This document shows positions 11,700-24,929 of a stretch of 64,000 nucleotides of DNA, in pieces. Each line of letters begins with the position of its first letter. Within the stretch, counting starts at the first letter, position 1. Made by a program: the position numbers and the translations under genes. The notes under the pieces were generated by a model. It was not told the origin of the DNA and searched no databases. It worked only from the letters and a program-made list of their open reading frames with translations. The stretch spans positions 14,376,506 to 14,440,505 of the forward strand of contig ML677365.1 in assembly GCA_007922305.1 (NCBI GenBank), read 5' to 3'. Origin of the DNA: Dermatemys mawii (lineage: Eukaryota > Chordata > Testudines > Dermatemydidae).

Positions 11700-14600
11700 T
11701 CTGCCTCATTATCTCTTTTTTTTTTTCTAGCTTGGCTCCTTCATCCCTGGATTCCTTGCCTCCCACTCCTTACTGCCCTGAATGTCTCCGTAGCTCCTCA
11801 GCTATCCCCTTGCTAGCCTATCCATTTAATTGTCTTCTCTTTATGCCTTGCCTCCCTTAGACATACCAGTTTTCTGCAGCAGAAGTCAGACCATTGAAGG
11901 TTTGCCACATGGAGAAGCTGTTTCTATACCACAGCAGCAATCTTCAGCTGTCAGGCATCTTTATCTGTAATTTCCCCCATTCTCTAGTCTTTAAATGACA
12001 CTTGTTGTTAAGGACTCTGGCCTCAGATTTTTTTAGTGGGTAATAGCACATTCTAGGCTTCGAGTGTGTTTTGGCAAAATGAAAGTGTCTTGTTGAGGTC
12101 ACAGTTCTGAGTTTGCATTTGAGTGTGATTTGCACACCCTTCTCTGCCCCTCACGAATTGTGTGGTTGTATGTTGGAATTGAAAAAGGAGTTTGGCAATG
12201 CATATCATTGACAGTTGTTGTGAATGCGATAGGAAATGTCTCTGAATTAACAGATATTTGAGTTGTAATATATACAGATGAGCTTAAACTTTTCATAGAA
12301 TACTTATATTTTTTTCCCATTTGCCCACCTCTTTAACTTCAATAACAATTTTTTGCTTTCATTCTTAAAGCCAGCCATCTCAAAAGACTGGTTCTGTAAC
12401 TTTTTTCCTTTATAGAAGTTTAGAATAATGGCTCTTAGCAAGAAAATGATGCATGTCTCCTTTGCAAAATAATAATTTTTGAAAGCATCAAAACTAGGTT
12501 ATAATTAAAGAACGAAAACAATTTAAAGTTTATAAACCTTTTTTTCCCAGTAGCAGAAACTTTCAAATAGAGGTAATTCAGAAGCTGGCAAGATTTTGCC
12601 TAGGAATGCGAGGAGTGTTTTAATTTAAAAAGAAACAAAGTATCAACTTCTATTGTAGCCAACTAAACAAATTTCCGAATTTCCTTGGCTTGGGAATCAG
12701 CATGGAGACCTCTGTTGCAAGTTTTGCACACAACAGAAATGACTTGAATAGGATCTGAGTGCAAACAAAACATGAGAGCAGCATTGTGTTTCATTGCTAC
12801 AGATCTAAAGTCTACATAGTACCAATGCTGTAGAGGGGTGTAAGAAAAGCAATGCAGCAGATTTGACAAGTGAACAAGAAGCTGTTGTAGCTGTCTCACA
12901 TTCCTTACAATCCCTTTTTAAAACACAAACTGCCTAAATGGCCACTATCCTATAGTTACGATAAATAAGTGCACCCCAAGTTTAAATGAACAAGTACTCT
13001 TCAGTTGAGGCTGCATCCCCTTCTGGAATAAAGTTACTAATTAAACAAATATGCACTTTCCTATAATGTAGAAAACATTTTTTGTGACTCCTAAAAAATA
13101 AAGTGTAGGAAATTCAGTATACTTATTAATCTTTCTGGTACCTGACCACGTGAAAAATAGGTAGACTTGGAGGTATGCCTCTGTAATTGCTATAAACAAC
13201 AAAATATTATTTACCTCAATCTGAAAAACACTGGTTAACGAGAAATACTTTGGAACGATGTTAAGGATTCAAGTAATGGAGAAAGTGGTGGTAGTAATAT
13301 TCTCAGCAGTTACCTTTTGCTGTACCACTTTTTCTCCTGAATGTGTACTGTGACAAAGTGGATTCCCATTTCTTTCCAAAACCAAGAAGGTTAGCTAGTA
13401 GTAGAAATTAAATTAATTGTTGTAAAAGGAGCTATTTTAGAAGGTATCTTATAAGAAAATATTTCTTTTTATGTGATTTGATTAATTAGGAGAAATATAT
13501 AATTTACTTATGGATAGTTATTTCATGCCATGGGGGAAAATGTCCTTTTTATACACCTCATAAAAATGTGAGAATGAGGGATTGTGTTCCAAAGATTATT
13601 CCCTGGCTTTGGGGCCTCTTTGTGGAGATGATTTTAAAGTTGATTGTTATACTGAGCCATGTATCCAAGTAAACAAGCACCCTGAGATTTTGACCTCATC
13701 TGCCCTTTTTCCCCTCCATGTCACTCTTTGACTGTGTTGTTGAGCTACTAAAGATATGAAATACCCACTTCCTGTTGTTCAAAAGCTGGTTCCCTAAAGA
13801 TCCTGTGCATCAATCATGCAGTCCCATTAATAACTTAATTTCATTTTTTAAGGTGCAATGCAAAGCTAAAACAAAAAATTAGTTCTCTGAGATATCTTTG
13901 CTGTGTGCCCCCACTAATTAGCTTGTTAAAGGTATTCAGCACAGAAACTTTGACTGCTTTTTAAAAATATTGTGTTTTTTCCCATCTGGCTCATTGACAA
14001 TATTTCAGAAGTTTCATCAGAAACCATGCAATCCATAATAGGCTACTGTATAGCAAAATAACATCACAAAGTTTCTGGTATGTCACTGCCTCAACGTAAG
14101 AGTGAGTGCATTGGATCCACTGAAAGGTATGGTGTATGATGCCATGTTCTGGGATATCACAGTGAATCAGGACATACAGAGAATGTCTGTCTGTCTGTCT
14201 GTCTGACAAAGGAAAAATTACTTTCAAAAGTTTATTATATTGATTTATGTACTGACACTCAGAACTTGATCAATAAAAATATTCTGCATAGAAACTTTAT
14301 GCCTAACTCCATTATCTCTTTTGATTTGCAGTTCATTTTTAAATACCCCACACTTCATCCTGAGCATTAAACCCATTACTTAATAATACCATTAAAATAT
14401 GTCTGTTAGATGTCGTGAGACGTTCCACTCCACCACCCTCCCCAAATTTCTGCTCAATGGGATGCGATCTTTTCTGAGCTAGGAAGCAAGGAAATTGGGC
14501 ACTGATACTAAACTAAGGTCTCCTCACAGATTTGGAAATAGTGAGCTCTATGTGTTTATGACCAGCCAGCTTATTCTTTCTCTTCTCCCTCCCCCGCTCC

Positions 14601-15149
14601 CACCCCACCCATCTCTTTCCTGTTTTTCTACATTGTTAGATGATGTGTCTGCCTCCTTTGTACTTTTGCCATTTTTGCAATGGCTTTTCTGTAGGCAGTG
14701 TTTCCTATCTGAGACTCCTACCCAGAATGTTTCTTCAGATGGATTATTTTTATTTCTTTGGATTTCTCTCTGTCTCTTTAGTTTTGGACTTTCAGTTTTT
14801 CAATGTCTATTACTCCTGTTGTCTGTCCCCTTTTCTTTTTTGCCGCCATCTTAAGTTTATCTTGAAATAAAGTTGCATCAGTTTAGATAAAGGTGTGATT
14901 TTGTTTTGTTAGGCTAATATATTAAACTAGTGCAAAACCTACACTTTTAAAAAAAATTAATTCAGCATATCTTAAGTTATTTTTAGGTTAACTTAATAAG
15001 GAGTGGAGTTAAAATAGTTCAGTTGCATTTGGTTAATCTCAATTTAAGTATGTCCACGTAGGGTTTTCAGCTGCTTTAACTACTTGGGTTTACAGCTGCA
15101 TCTTAGTTAAACTGGTACAATTTTGAACATAGACCATATAAAAAGAAGG
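11700..15149. other. Non-coding stretch, unassigned
   Basis: No exon or clear transposon was recognised. A CT-rich patch at 14575-14830 gives a long but compositionally biased open frame. A tetranucleotide microsatellite lies at 14184-14205. Confidence 0.5.
14184..14205. repeat. (TGTC)n microsatellite
   Basis: About five and a half uninterrupted copies of a tgtc unit. Likely length-polymorphic. Confidence 0.95.
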
Positions 15150-15410
15150 CTGTTCCTATGATGAGGGTACTAGCTTGGCACTTGGGAGACCCAGGTTCAG
15201 TTCCTTACTCCAACATATGCTTGCTTTATGACCTGGCATCAGTCATTTAGGATAAAAATTTCCTAAGTCTGTAAGTCACATTTTCAAAAATGTCTTCAAC
15301 AAGTAGGTCACTTTTTAGGCATTTTGGAAACTTACCCTTAGTCTTTGTGCTTCCATTCCCCATCTGTAAAATGGGAATAATAACATGTCTCTACCTTAAA
15401 GGGGTATGAG
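15150..15410 (+). repeat. MIR-like tRNA-derived SINE
   Basis: The head region carries a B-box-like 'ggttcagttcc' after 'gggagaccca'. The body contains 'cccatctgtaaaatggga' followed by 'ataataacatg', diagnostic of MIR/CORE-SINEs. The middle is disturbed by an extra 'aagtcacattttc' segment. Old and degraded. Confidence 0.75.
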
Positions 15411-15566
15411 CAGGGATCCTAGTTTCAATTATTAAAACCCCCCAAATTCTCGATGATAAACCATAAAAATCCACATTTTTCTGCAATTAAAATAAAACAC
15501 TGCACTTTGGTTTCCCTAGCCACAATATACATAAATAGCAGTTGAACACAATGTTTTACTGATCTA

Positions 15567-15672
15567 TAATAGAACCCTATTTATCTCATCTAACTGGGGC
15601 TGGGGCCAGATCAGATAATCAAAAATTTGGATAATCCAGATAATGGGGGCTAGGATAAGCGGGCTTCTACTG
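15567..15672. mobile_element. Tigger-like MITE, short
   Basis: The left end reads taatagaaccctatttatc and the right end, reverse-complemented, reads cagtagaagcccgcttatc. TA flanks both sides. Only 106 bp with no coding potential, so a non-autonomous pogo/Tc1-mariner relic. Confidence 0.7.
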
Positions 15673-15679
15673 TACATGT

Positions 15680-17405
15680 TTCTATTTTTTCACAAAATAT
15701 AAAAACTAAAGATTCTATGTAAAAATGCAAATTCTGCACTTTTCCATGGTAAACAGATTTCTAGGATCCGTGGTTATGAGGATAAATACACTAGGGAGTT
15801 GCACATTTTGTAGTGTCTTTAGTCTGAGCATATTACACACACTAGGGGCTCCTTGCATCTCTCCATTCCCACCCAGAAGCTCCCGAAGTGCCATCCTCTA
15901 ATCCTCTATTTCAGGGACTCACTGCAACTCCTCCCAATCCCTTCTAGGGGTTCTATGTGTGTCCTGTTTCTTCCTTCTCACATACTAGGGTGCCCCCAAG
16001 CCAGGGAATCTGTGTGTTTGCCCTGGTTTCCCCCTTCATCCATCCACCATTATTTGTTGTCTCTGTCTGGAAGATAAGTCATTCAGAGCATCGGCATCAT
16101 TAAATTCTATAGGAGGATGAAGATAAATGAGGGCATTTGTATACTGGAAGACATAATACCTGCCATCAACCTTTTATCTGATGTAAAGAAAACTGCAGAG
16201 ATGCTTGGAGCTGTGATTGTGTTAAATTTGTTCCAAACTGGTGGCAGAGGCTCCATGTGTCCCCCATGCTTCCCATTTTGGTTTTCCAGTTTCCTCCAAA
16301 GAGAAATAGGATTCTATCTCTTAATGCTTTAGAACATTCCCTGAAATTTTGAAAATGAACAGATGTATCATTCAAAAGTTATTGTGTTACAGAAATGCCA
16401 TTGTGTTGAATGTAAGGCTGTGCAGGCTTGACCAACTAAAAGATTGAGGCGCTCAAAGAAGGTAATGTGGGCGACCTCACATAGAGCTCAATATATGTAA
16501 ACATTTTTCTGTCCTGTAGATCTTGCCTCACATTTTTCTTTTTCCCTGCTCTTGTGCCACATGTTGTGTATAGGCTGCCGTTTTCTCCCTCAGAAGTGGC
16601 AGTAGTACTGTAAATGTATACTTCATGAGGCACTTTACAACCCTTTGTGGTGATGGACTATATAAATGTAATTATTTTTGATAATAGTGCATTGTTTTAT
16701 TTTGCTGTCTTTCTCCCTTCTCCTTACTCCCCATTCTTCAGCAGGCAGGGTATCATTAGTCCTCTTTACCCTCGCTTATTTTACTGGCTGCTGTGTCTGA
16801 TTCTGTGGCAATAGAAGATGTGAAGCAAAATAAAGATGTGCTTCATATAAGGCTTTGTGGGAAAGGAATTAGTGCTTGCTTGCATGGTGAAGATGCTGGA
16901 GAGCAGTGCCCCGACTTCCGTGAAAGCATGACAAAAGGAAAGAAAGTGCTAGTTGATCACACTGGCTCAAATCAAGCACTGAACAATACCCAACTCCCCA
17001 TTGGGTAATATGACTTTGTAACCATGTAAATAATTGTACAACTTCTTTTTGCAGTTGCTGTCCAGTTCTGCTCCAGAATCCAAGCTTTCAGTTTTTTAAA
17101 ATAAGTATCTAGCTTTCATGGTTGCAAAGAAAATGTGCAAAATACAAAGTGTACTCTGACACAGTATTGTGTTCTTGAGTCTGTGGTCAGCATGATAGAA
17201 TAGCTCTGAGAAGTTTGAATGATTCCATTCATTTCTCTGGGCTATTAATGCTAAAGCCTCACGATAATACTTGACATTAGTTAATTCTGTGCTAGTCTTT
17301 GAAACAAACACCAAGCTGTAATATTCGTATTAATCTATCATTGAATGTAATGAGAGATACCAGGATGTGGTGGTGGTGGTGAAATAAATTGCTGTCTAAA
17401 TTGGC
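15680..17405. other. Non-coding stretch with one unrecognised open frame
   Basis: A plus-strand open frame at 16793-17008 (71 codons, starting MSDSVAIEDVKQNKD) is less repetitive than its neighbours. It matches no family I recognise and lacks matching splice context, so it is not called as a gene. Nothing else is recognised. Confidence 0.4.
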
Positions 17406-17409
17406 TGAG

Positions 17410-18255
17410 GTTGGGACTCAGAATAAAAGAAATGTAGGGCTAGAAGAGACCTGTCCAGGCCCATGCACAGAGGTTCAGGACCAAGTTAATCTAGACCATC
17501 TCTGATAGGTGTTTGTCCAAAGTGTTGTTAAAAACCTCCAATGATGGGAATTCTACAGTCTCCCTTGGAGGTCTATTCTGGTGCTGAACTATTATTATAG
17601 TTGGAAAGTTTTTCCTAATATCTAACCTAAATCTCCTTTGCTGCAGATTAAGGCCACTACTTCTTGTCCTCTCTTCAGTGGACATGAACAACTGATCACT
17701 GTCCTTTTTTATAATAGTTCTTAATGTATTTGAAGACTGTTAGCAGGTCTCCCCTTAGTCATCTTTTTTTAAGGCTAAACATGCCAGTTATTTTAACTTT
17801 TCCTCATAAGTCAGGGTTTCTAAAACCGGTTATCTTTTTTTTGTTGTTGTTGTTGTTGCTCTCCTCTGGACTTTCTCCCAATATCTTCCGTCTTTCCTAA
17901 TTAGATACAATACACTAGTTGAGGCGTCTTCAGTGCCGAGCAGAGTGGGATAGCTACCTCCCACGTATTACATATGACACTCCAATTAAAACATCCCATA
18001 ATATTAGCTTTTTGCAACTGCATCACATCATTTACTCATATTAAATTTGTGATCCACTGTAACCCCCATATCCTTTTCAGCAGTAGTACAACCTAGCCAG
18101 TTATTTCCCATTTTGTAGTTGTGCATTTTTTTCCTTTATAAGTGAAGTACTTTGCACTTTATTGAATTTAATCTTGTTGATTTCAGACCAGTTCTCTACT
18201 TTTGTCAAGGTTGCTTTGAATTCTGTTTCTGACCTTGAAAGTGCTTGCCTCCTAA
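17410..18255 (-). mobile_element. CR1 LINE, 3' portion
   Basis: On the plus strand it starts with a degraded CR1 3' end ('agggctagaagagacctg') and continues through characteristic CR1 antisense blocks: 'gtttttcctaatatctaacc', 'ctcctctggactttctccca', 'catcacatcatttactcat' and 'gaagtactttgcacttt'. The element therefore lies on the minus strand with its 3' end at the left and is 5'-truncated near 18255. No intact reading frame remains. Confidence 0.9.
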
Positions 18256-21200
18256 CTGTAAACAACTTATTCCTTTTTCCTAGTTAATGAACCTTTAGTT
18301 AGTGTATTACAGAATTGGCCATAGGCGTTGTCTTTGGTGTGAGACGCCAGATCAGTTGGTATCCTAGATAAGTGACAGATCTCTTGGAACTGGAAGCAAC
18401 CTGAATTTATTTGTGTGTATATAAGTGAATATTTATCCGTATGGAGAGCCAAGGAGGACTTTCTGTGATTCCTTAGTAAGACTTAGTGATTCAAGAGTTT
18501 TGCATTTGTTACTGTGTTGGTGAAATCTAATTATAGACTGTACTACCACTTTGGTGTGTGTGCTCCATTTTTGACAGTCTGCCCTGAGATAGGTACTTTT
18601 GGTAGTGAACCATTCCAGACAGCGTGAACCCTCCACTCCTCTTAGTCTTTTCTTCCCTTACTCTAAAGTGGAAGGAAAAGGAGCCACATCCCCTGTCTGG
18701 TATCAGAAGCCTCAAGTATCCACTGGTTGCTGCAGATCAGGGCTTTATTTTTTGCGTGTGTGGCAGAAAGCCTGAGTTATCTTCTAACGAACGACCAGTA
18801 TCTTTGTCTTCTCACCAACAGCTTCAGAGGGGGTGGGGAAAGGAGAAGAGTGTTTCAGTATAAAATCTATATACATTGAACATTAGAAACAGTATATAAG
18901 ATTACTATAATAAAATATGAGGCTATTGTATTGGTTGTGAAGAGAGGGGACTGGGGGACATTACATCATTTTGGGGTCATGGTGCATAATATAAGGGCTG
19001 TGGGCACTAGGATAGTTCAGCTGTAATATGGTGCCTAGGTCTGACACATGCTAATCTTTGTTGTAAAACATTAGAGAATTCAGTAACTTGTTGTCTCTCT
19101 TCTGTCAGACATTACTACAGATGTGAAGTCAGGAAGGAATTTACTATTTATAGTTTTGTAATGCCAGAAGTTTCATTTATTTCAGTTCAAGACGTTAAGA
19201 AAAGTACTGATATTTCTATGGTGAAGTATTGCTAGGGACATTCTAAATGTGCTAGAGATGTTTTTGTTTTCCACTTATTAGGTGAATTAAGTTGAGGGGA
19301 TTTAATAAATTCTGATTTATTTGCTAAATGACAGCCAACTTGCATATGAACATAGTACTTCATGGTATTTTTTTTATTAATAAGAATAAACTGCAGATGA
19401 ACAAAGTTCAGAGGCAGAATCTTTAACTCAAAAGCTCTTTAAAAAGCAAAAAGAATGGAGTGTCAGCTTTAATTTGACTAAAATAAAAAATAAGCTTCAT
19501 ACTGACTGAAAACTTCTGCCAGATCTATCATTTTGTTCTGCTTGTTTGGATCTTTGTCAAGACTGGCTGAATGAAGTAGTTAAACTTTTGGTCCTCTTTG
19601 TAGGTAATTCCTTACATTCACGATTTCCTAGTGCCCTAAGAACCTTCTCAGAAAAGACAGGATATATTTAAATTCCATAGCACCATCTTCCACATGGACT
19701 GCACTGAATTAGAGTTTTAAATGCTGAATTTGCTATAAGTCCTGCTTTGGTGTTCTAACTTGGCCTACTATCAGATCAAACAAGAAAGAGTCTTCATTGG
19801 AATGATTCTTCGATGCAAGCTGGCTTCCTTTTCAGCTGAGGAGGAGGAACAGTTTTGAGTTTCATTTTAATGAAAATATTGCTACAGTTGGATTTGTATT
19901 CTAGTCATGCAGTTTTATGGGATAGTTCTCTTTTATCGCTCTTAACCCCTTAGACTGGTAGCATTTTCCAGACAGCCAACTAATTAAAAGAGTTAGGACA
20001 CTGCAGAAGTAGTATACCTCACAGAATCCAGAGGTGAAAACACTTGTCCATAGTCACAGAAGGATCAAATATAATAAGTTTATGTAATCTATGCTTTATA
20101 TACACAGAAAGCAGAAAAAGTTACAGCATGCCTTTTTTGGTAAAATATGTAAATCTGCAAGTCTTTCTAACCTATCTATAATATCTATATTTTTTTTAAG
20201 TCATCATGTCATACCTGGGTCTTCATGGGGGTTTTGAAAGTAGAGCACATAATCCCTTCACAGATCGTTTGTGTGCAGGCATTCTGTAAATAGGGGACAG
20301 GATATAAGAAGAAGTTGCAAAGATGGCTGAGAGAGGACTTGAAGAATGAGCTAGTGAGGGTGACAGGAGGTGAGATAAAGTGATGAGGATGGCTGTGTAT
20401 GGAGTTATGCCTTTTTCGTCCATGTCTAAGGCTGAGTCTTGTAAATGTTATGGAAGAAACAGTGACAGGTTTGGATATGGCCTCTATGTGCGTCAAAGGA
20501 AGGAAAATTGCAAATACCTTTACCCTCGCTCTGCACTTTCCCAGCTTCTAGTCTGCCCTCACGTGAAGTCAGACTAAGTCCTTTATTTGTAAGGTGTCCG
20601 TCAGCAATTATTCCCAGCTAGATCTTTGCATCCAACAGCAGTCAGGCTAAATCTATTTTCTGTACTACACCAAGAAAACATGTTTAGAGAGCTGAGCAAG
20701 GAATGAAGTTGGTTAGAAAAGATAACATTTGTCTGTTAAGAGGGTCTTTACAGACCAATATAAAACATAGATCCTACTCCCAAAGAATTTATATTTAAAT
20801 TCAGAATAACATATCTTATGAGTGATGAATGTTGATTGACAGGATCAAGAGAGCATTACAGAGTTTGAAGGTCTTATGTTTCTGTTGATTTGTGCTTTGT
20901 GTTTTGGTTAATATTTTTTGTTTAATTTTAGCAAGTCACTATTTAAAAAGCCTTTAAGATAGCAGCAAATATTAGAGGATTTTGTTTAAGTAAATTGAAC
21001 CTTTTGCATAACAATAAATACTCTTTGTGGCTCCTAAATGATGTTAGGTGGGCTTAAATTAGTGGGAGTTAGGTACTTAATTGTTATATATAGGTATGTG
21101 TGCAAGACGAGGAAACTTACTTTCTTCAAACTTCAAATAAGTTAGTAGTTAAAAATAAAAAAAGGCTTAGTATGTATGAATTTATTAAAAGTGGTCAGTC

Positions 21201-22925
21201 TTAATTATATTATTCTTATTTCTATACAGAAGATTTCAATTTTTGGCTTTGGGTACATTTAATCTTTTAAACTGGCAGATTATACAAGGCTTTTCCAGTC
21301 CTCCTTCACAGTAAGGATAGTAACTGAGATAATGGGAGGATTTGGAGGACGAATGGAGATTGTCAACGGCAAAATAAACTTGAAAGTCCTTGATGGTATT
21401 CAAACATGTTATACGTAGTACTTTTAACAGGAGTCACTTCTGAAAATTGGGTCATTTATTAAGGAGCCTAAATACAAATAAGAGCCTAACTGTGTACTCC
21501 TCTTTGTAAAAGTTTTGGTGCTTGTGTGTGTAAATAACCGAGAGATTTTTATAAATAAAGACAGAAATTAAACTAAAACAGTATTATCCTTCCTATGCAG
21601 AGATTAAAATGGCATCAAATACTATAATAAGAATTTTACATCCTGCTTGTGATAGTGGTCAGTTAGTGTCTATCTATAAATTCTTTAGATTACTAAGAAT
21701 AATACTGTGAAACTGAATAAAGGAAAATTGCAGATACAAATTTGTGTAACAGAGAGGTCCTATTTGACATGTAAAGACCTCAACATCTAGGACATCTTAA
21801 ATCAAGAGTGGACAGAGCTCCTGATATATTATATGCAAAATTCCTGTATTTGCAGTGTGAATTTACCTGGTTACATTTTTAAAAATTGTTTTCAATCCCT
21901 TTTCTGTAATTAGTATTTTTGTGTTTTATTTCAGTTTGTTTTCCTGCTAAAGAATCTTAATAAATTTTAGTTTTAATAGTCTCAATAAAATCCAACATTG
22001 CTGTCTGAATTTTCTATTTTAAAGCTAGGAGGAGTCAAATAATTATTTTCAAATTCAAGCTGGGGGGAGTCAAATAATTATTTTTACCGCATTTGCATTA
22101 ACCTTAGGAACATTAAATGGAAAAATGCATTCTGATTATGAGTTACACCATATTCTAGGTTTGATTTAAAGAAAATTATTTGAATGGAGTGTAAAAACTA
22201 CCTTAAACACAAATCTGTGTTTTAATAGATAGATATTGTCTTTATTGCCTTTGCTGCAGCATCAGCAATGAAAGTACATACTAATCCCAGAGTATTGCTA
22301 ACACCATTTGTATTAGTACATGCACACTCTTTTCATCATAACATATTGGTATGCAAGTTGAAGTCTGTCTAAACAAAACAATTAGGTTAATTTCTGTTCT
22401 GTTCAAAAGACTGGAAGTAATGTCAAGTGGAAAAGATCAAAAGTGAATAGAGTAAAAAAGCATATAAATGACTTCAAGAGACTGTTACAAAGAAAGAAAA
22501 GAGGTAAATTAAAACAATATTGTGTCCCTTTAAAAAAAAAGGAAAAAGTAAGAATTATATTCAATCTTTGCCTAGGTTTAATTATATTTAATCATTTAAC
22601 CAAAATTGCTTTGGCTCTATAGTTTTTCTCTGAGGGAAACATGTAAACATCACTACTTATGAGGAGTATGAGGAATGCTTCTTATGCATTTATTTAATTG
22701 TTAATGATCTCCCAAATGTTACAGTAGAAACCTGATGACTAAGCTCTAGTCTTGGCAAGTAAACCTTTTTAAGATAATCTTTGACATTTTTCCAGCTAGA
22801 AGAATATACCAATGTTGCTTTATCTTTGCATAGATTTTCCATATATCGTACCATTTTTCTTATTAATCTGGGAGAAAGCCAGTAGAGGTAGTCTGATGAT
22901 GCTAGCATTCTTTCCATTCCAGTAG
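18256..22925. other. Non-coding stretch, unassigned
   Basis: No gene or clear mobile element. A weak SINE-like trace lies at 20745-20835 and a two-copy local duplication at 22024-22084. Otherwise AT-rich single-copy-looking DNA. Confidence 0.5.
22024..22084 (+). repeat. Two-copy tandem duplication, 35-bp period
   Basis: Both copies share 'ggagtcaaataattatttt' preceded by gctagga and gctgggg respectively. Confidence 0.85.
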
Positions 22926-22929
22926 AAAC

Positions 22930-24285
22930 TCATGAGAATGTTAAACAGCAGCTACTGATGTTAGACATTTTAAAATCAGCAGGTCCAGATAATTTGCATC
23001 CAAGAATTTTAAAAGAGCCGGCTAAGGAATGTTCTGGACCACTACTGTTGATTTTCCCCCTGCCCCCACCTGCCTGTAAATCAAGGAGCACTGGGAAAGT
23101 TACAGAAAACTAGAAGAAAGATAATGTTGTACCCATATTTAAAAAGGATAAATGAATGATCTGGTTAATTCTGACATCAATCCCCTGGCAGGACTGATGG
23201 AGCAATTGATCTGGGACTCAATAAAGAATTAAATGAAAATAACATAGTATCAATCAATGTGGATTTATGGAAAACAGATCCTGTTAAACTAACTTGATGA
23301 TTTTTGTATTAGATTACAAGTTTGATTGTAAAAGTAATCATAGTGTTGATCTTAGATTTGGATTTCGGTAAGACATTTGACTTGGTACAGCACAACAGTT
23401 TGATTAAAAATTACAATGATACAAAATCAACATGGCATATGTTACATTGATTTAAAAACTGGCTAACTGTTTGGTCTCCTTGAGCAGATGTGTTTCTAGT
23501 GAGGTCCTGCGGTGATCTATTCTTAGCCTTATGCTATGTATCACTTTTTTTAATGACCTGGAAGAAAACAAAATAATCATTGATAAAGTTTGGAGTTTGC
23601 AGATAACACAAATATTGAGGAGTGGTAAATAATGAAGAGGGCAGATTTGCTGATACATGGTGATCTTTGAATTAGTTGGTAGACTGACTATAGGCAAATA
23701 ATGTGTTTTGTATAGAGCTAAATGTAAATGTATATGTCTAGCAACAAAAGAAAGCAGGCATACTTACAGGATCAGGGACTCTATCCTGGGAAGCAGTGTC
23801 TCCGAAAACGTTTTGGGAGGCTGTAGTTGGATAATCAGCTGAATATGAGCTCCCAAGTGTAATTCTGTAGACAAAAGGCCTAATATGATCCTTGGCTGCA
23901 TATACAAGGGAATCAGAAGGAAGAGTAGTGAGATTATTTATCTCTGTACCTGGCACTGATGTGGCTACTGCTGGAATAATGTGTTCAGTTCTGGTGTCAG
24001 CACTTCAAGGATATTGGAAAAATTGAAGAGGAGAGCCATAAGGGTTAGAAAATATGCCTCATATAGCAATTGATTCAAGGAGCGCAGTCTTTCTTATAAC
24101 AGAGAAAAAGTTAAGGAGTGACTTAACATGTCTAAAAATACACTTTTAGGGAACAAAATTTTGATAATGAGCCCTTCAGTCTGGCAGACAATGGTGTAAT
24201 AAGATCTAGTGGCTGTAAACTAAAGCTGGACAACTTCACACTGGAAATAAGGCATATGTTTAACAATGAAGGTAATTAACTGTGT
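22930..24285 (+). mobile_element. CR1 LINE reverse-transcriptase region
   Basis: The plus strand follows the CR1 ORF2 order. First come 'tcagcaggtccagataa' and 'aagaattttaaaagagc', then 'ggaaaacagatcctgtt'. A frame near 23350-23400 then resembles the CR1 'AFDLVPH' block (here TFDLVQH). Next are 'aatgacctggaagaaaaca' and 'gatcagggactctatcctgg', and finally 'actggaaataaggcatatg'. Multiple stops and indels make it inactive. It is truncated at the left and abuts a different repeat at about 24290. Confidence 0.9.
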
Positions 24286-24289
24286 CAGT

Positions 24290-24800
24290 TTCACTCAGCA
24301 GCTGCAGAGGCTTCCAGGGTCCTGGACAGCCCCACCCTGTGTATTACTTTGGGCTGAGAACACAGGGCTTCCAGATTCCCAGGCTTAAACTGGGGTTCTT
24401 ATGGTTTCCAGCCTGCCTGCTGCAAAGTCAAGTCTGCCACACTTCAGCTCTGTGGCAGGGAACTTGGAAGCCTGGAGACTCCTGATTCAAGCTGGAGTCT
24501 GCAGCAGAGCCCTGTTTAGCCAGAGTTTCCAGGCTTTCAGATCCACTGCCAGGAGACTGGAAGCACTGGGGTCCCTGACCTTGGGTAGTCTGCATGGTAG
24601 GACTGCCTCAAAGCCACAGATCCTGGAAGCTCAGGATATCCAGCAAGCCCGCCAGGTGTGATCCCCAGCAACCAGACAGGTTTCTGATGGTTACCTATGG
24701 TTTGGCAACAGTTCTTCTGTGAAACATTTTTGATTTTATGAATCTGCACTTTCTCCAACAAAACTGTTTTTGTAAAAAAAATTCCTGACCCGCTCCAGTC
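24290..24800. repeat. Unclassified repeat with degenerate internal units
   Basis: A GC-richer block in which 'cttccag', 'ctggaagc' and 'aggcttcc' variants recur in both orientations at roughly 40-60 bp spacing. It ends in an 'aaactgtttttgtaaaaaaa' tail. It directly follows the CR1 3' break. The open frames on both strands reflect the repeat composition. Confidence 0.45.
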
Positions 24801-24929
24801 ACGACTTATGTACTCTCCAGATTTTAAAACCTTTTTATAACTGCAAACTTTTAAACAAACTCTAGATATTCTCCTTTGAGTGATTGCAAATGTCCATTAC
24901 ACTAAGTGTATATGCACATCTTATGCATC

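Noticed and set aside
14495..14870. Two overlapping Phe/Leu/Ser-rich frames, one membrane-protein-like
   Set aside because: T/C-rich DNA translates to hydrophobic residues; both frames are open over the same stretch and neither resembles a known protein.
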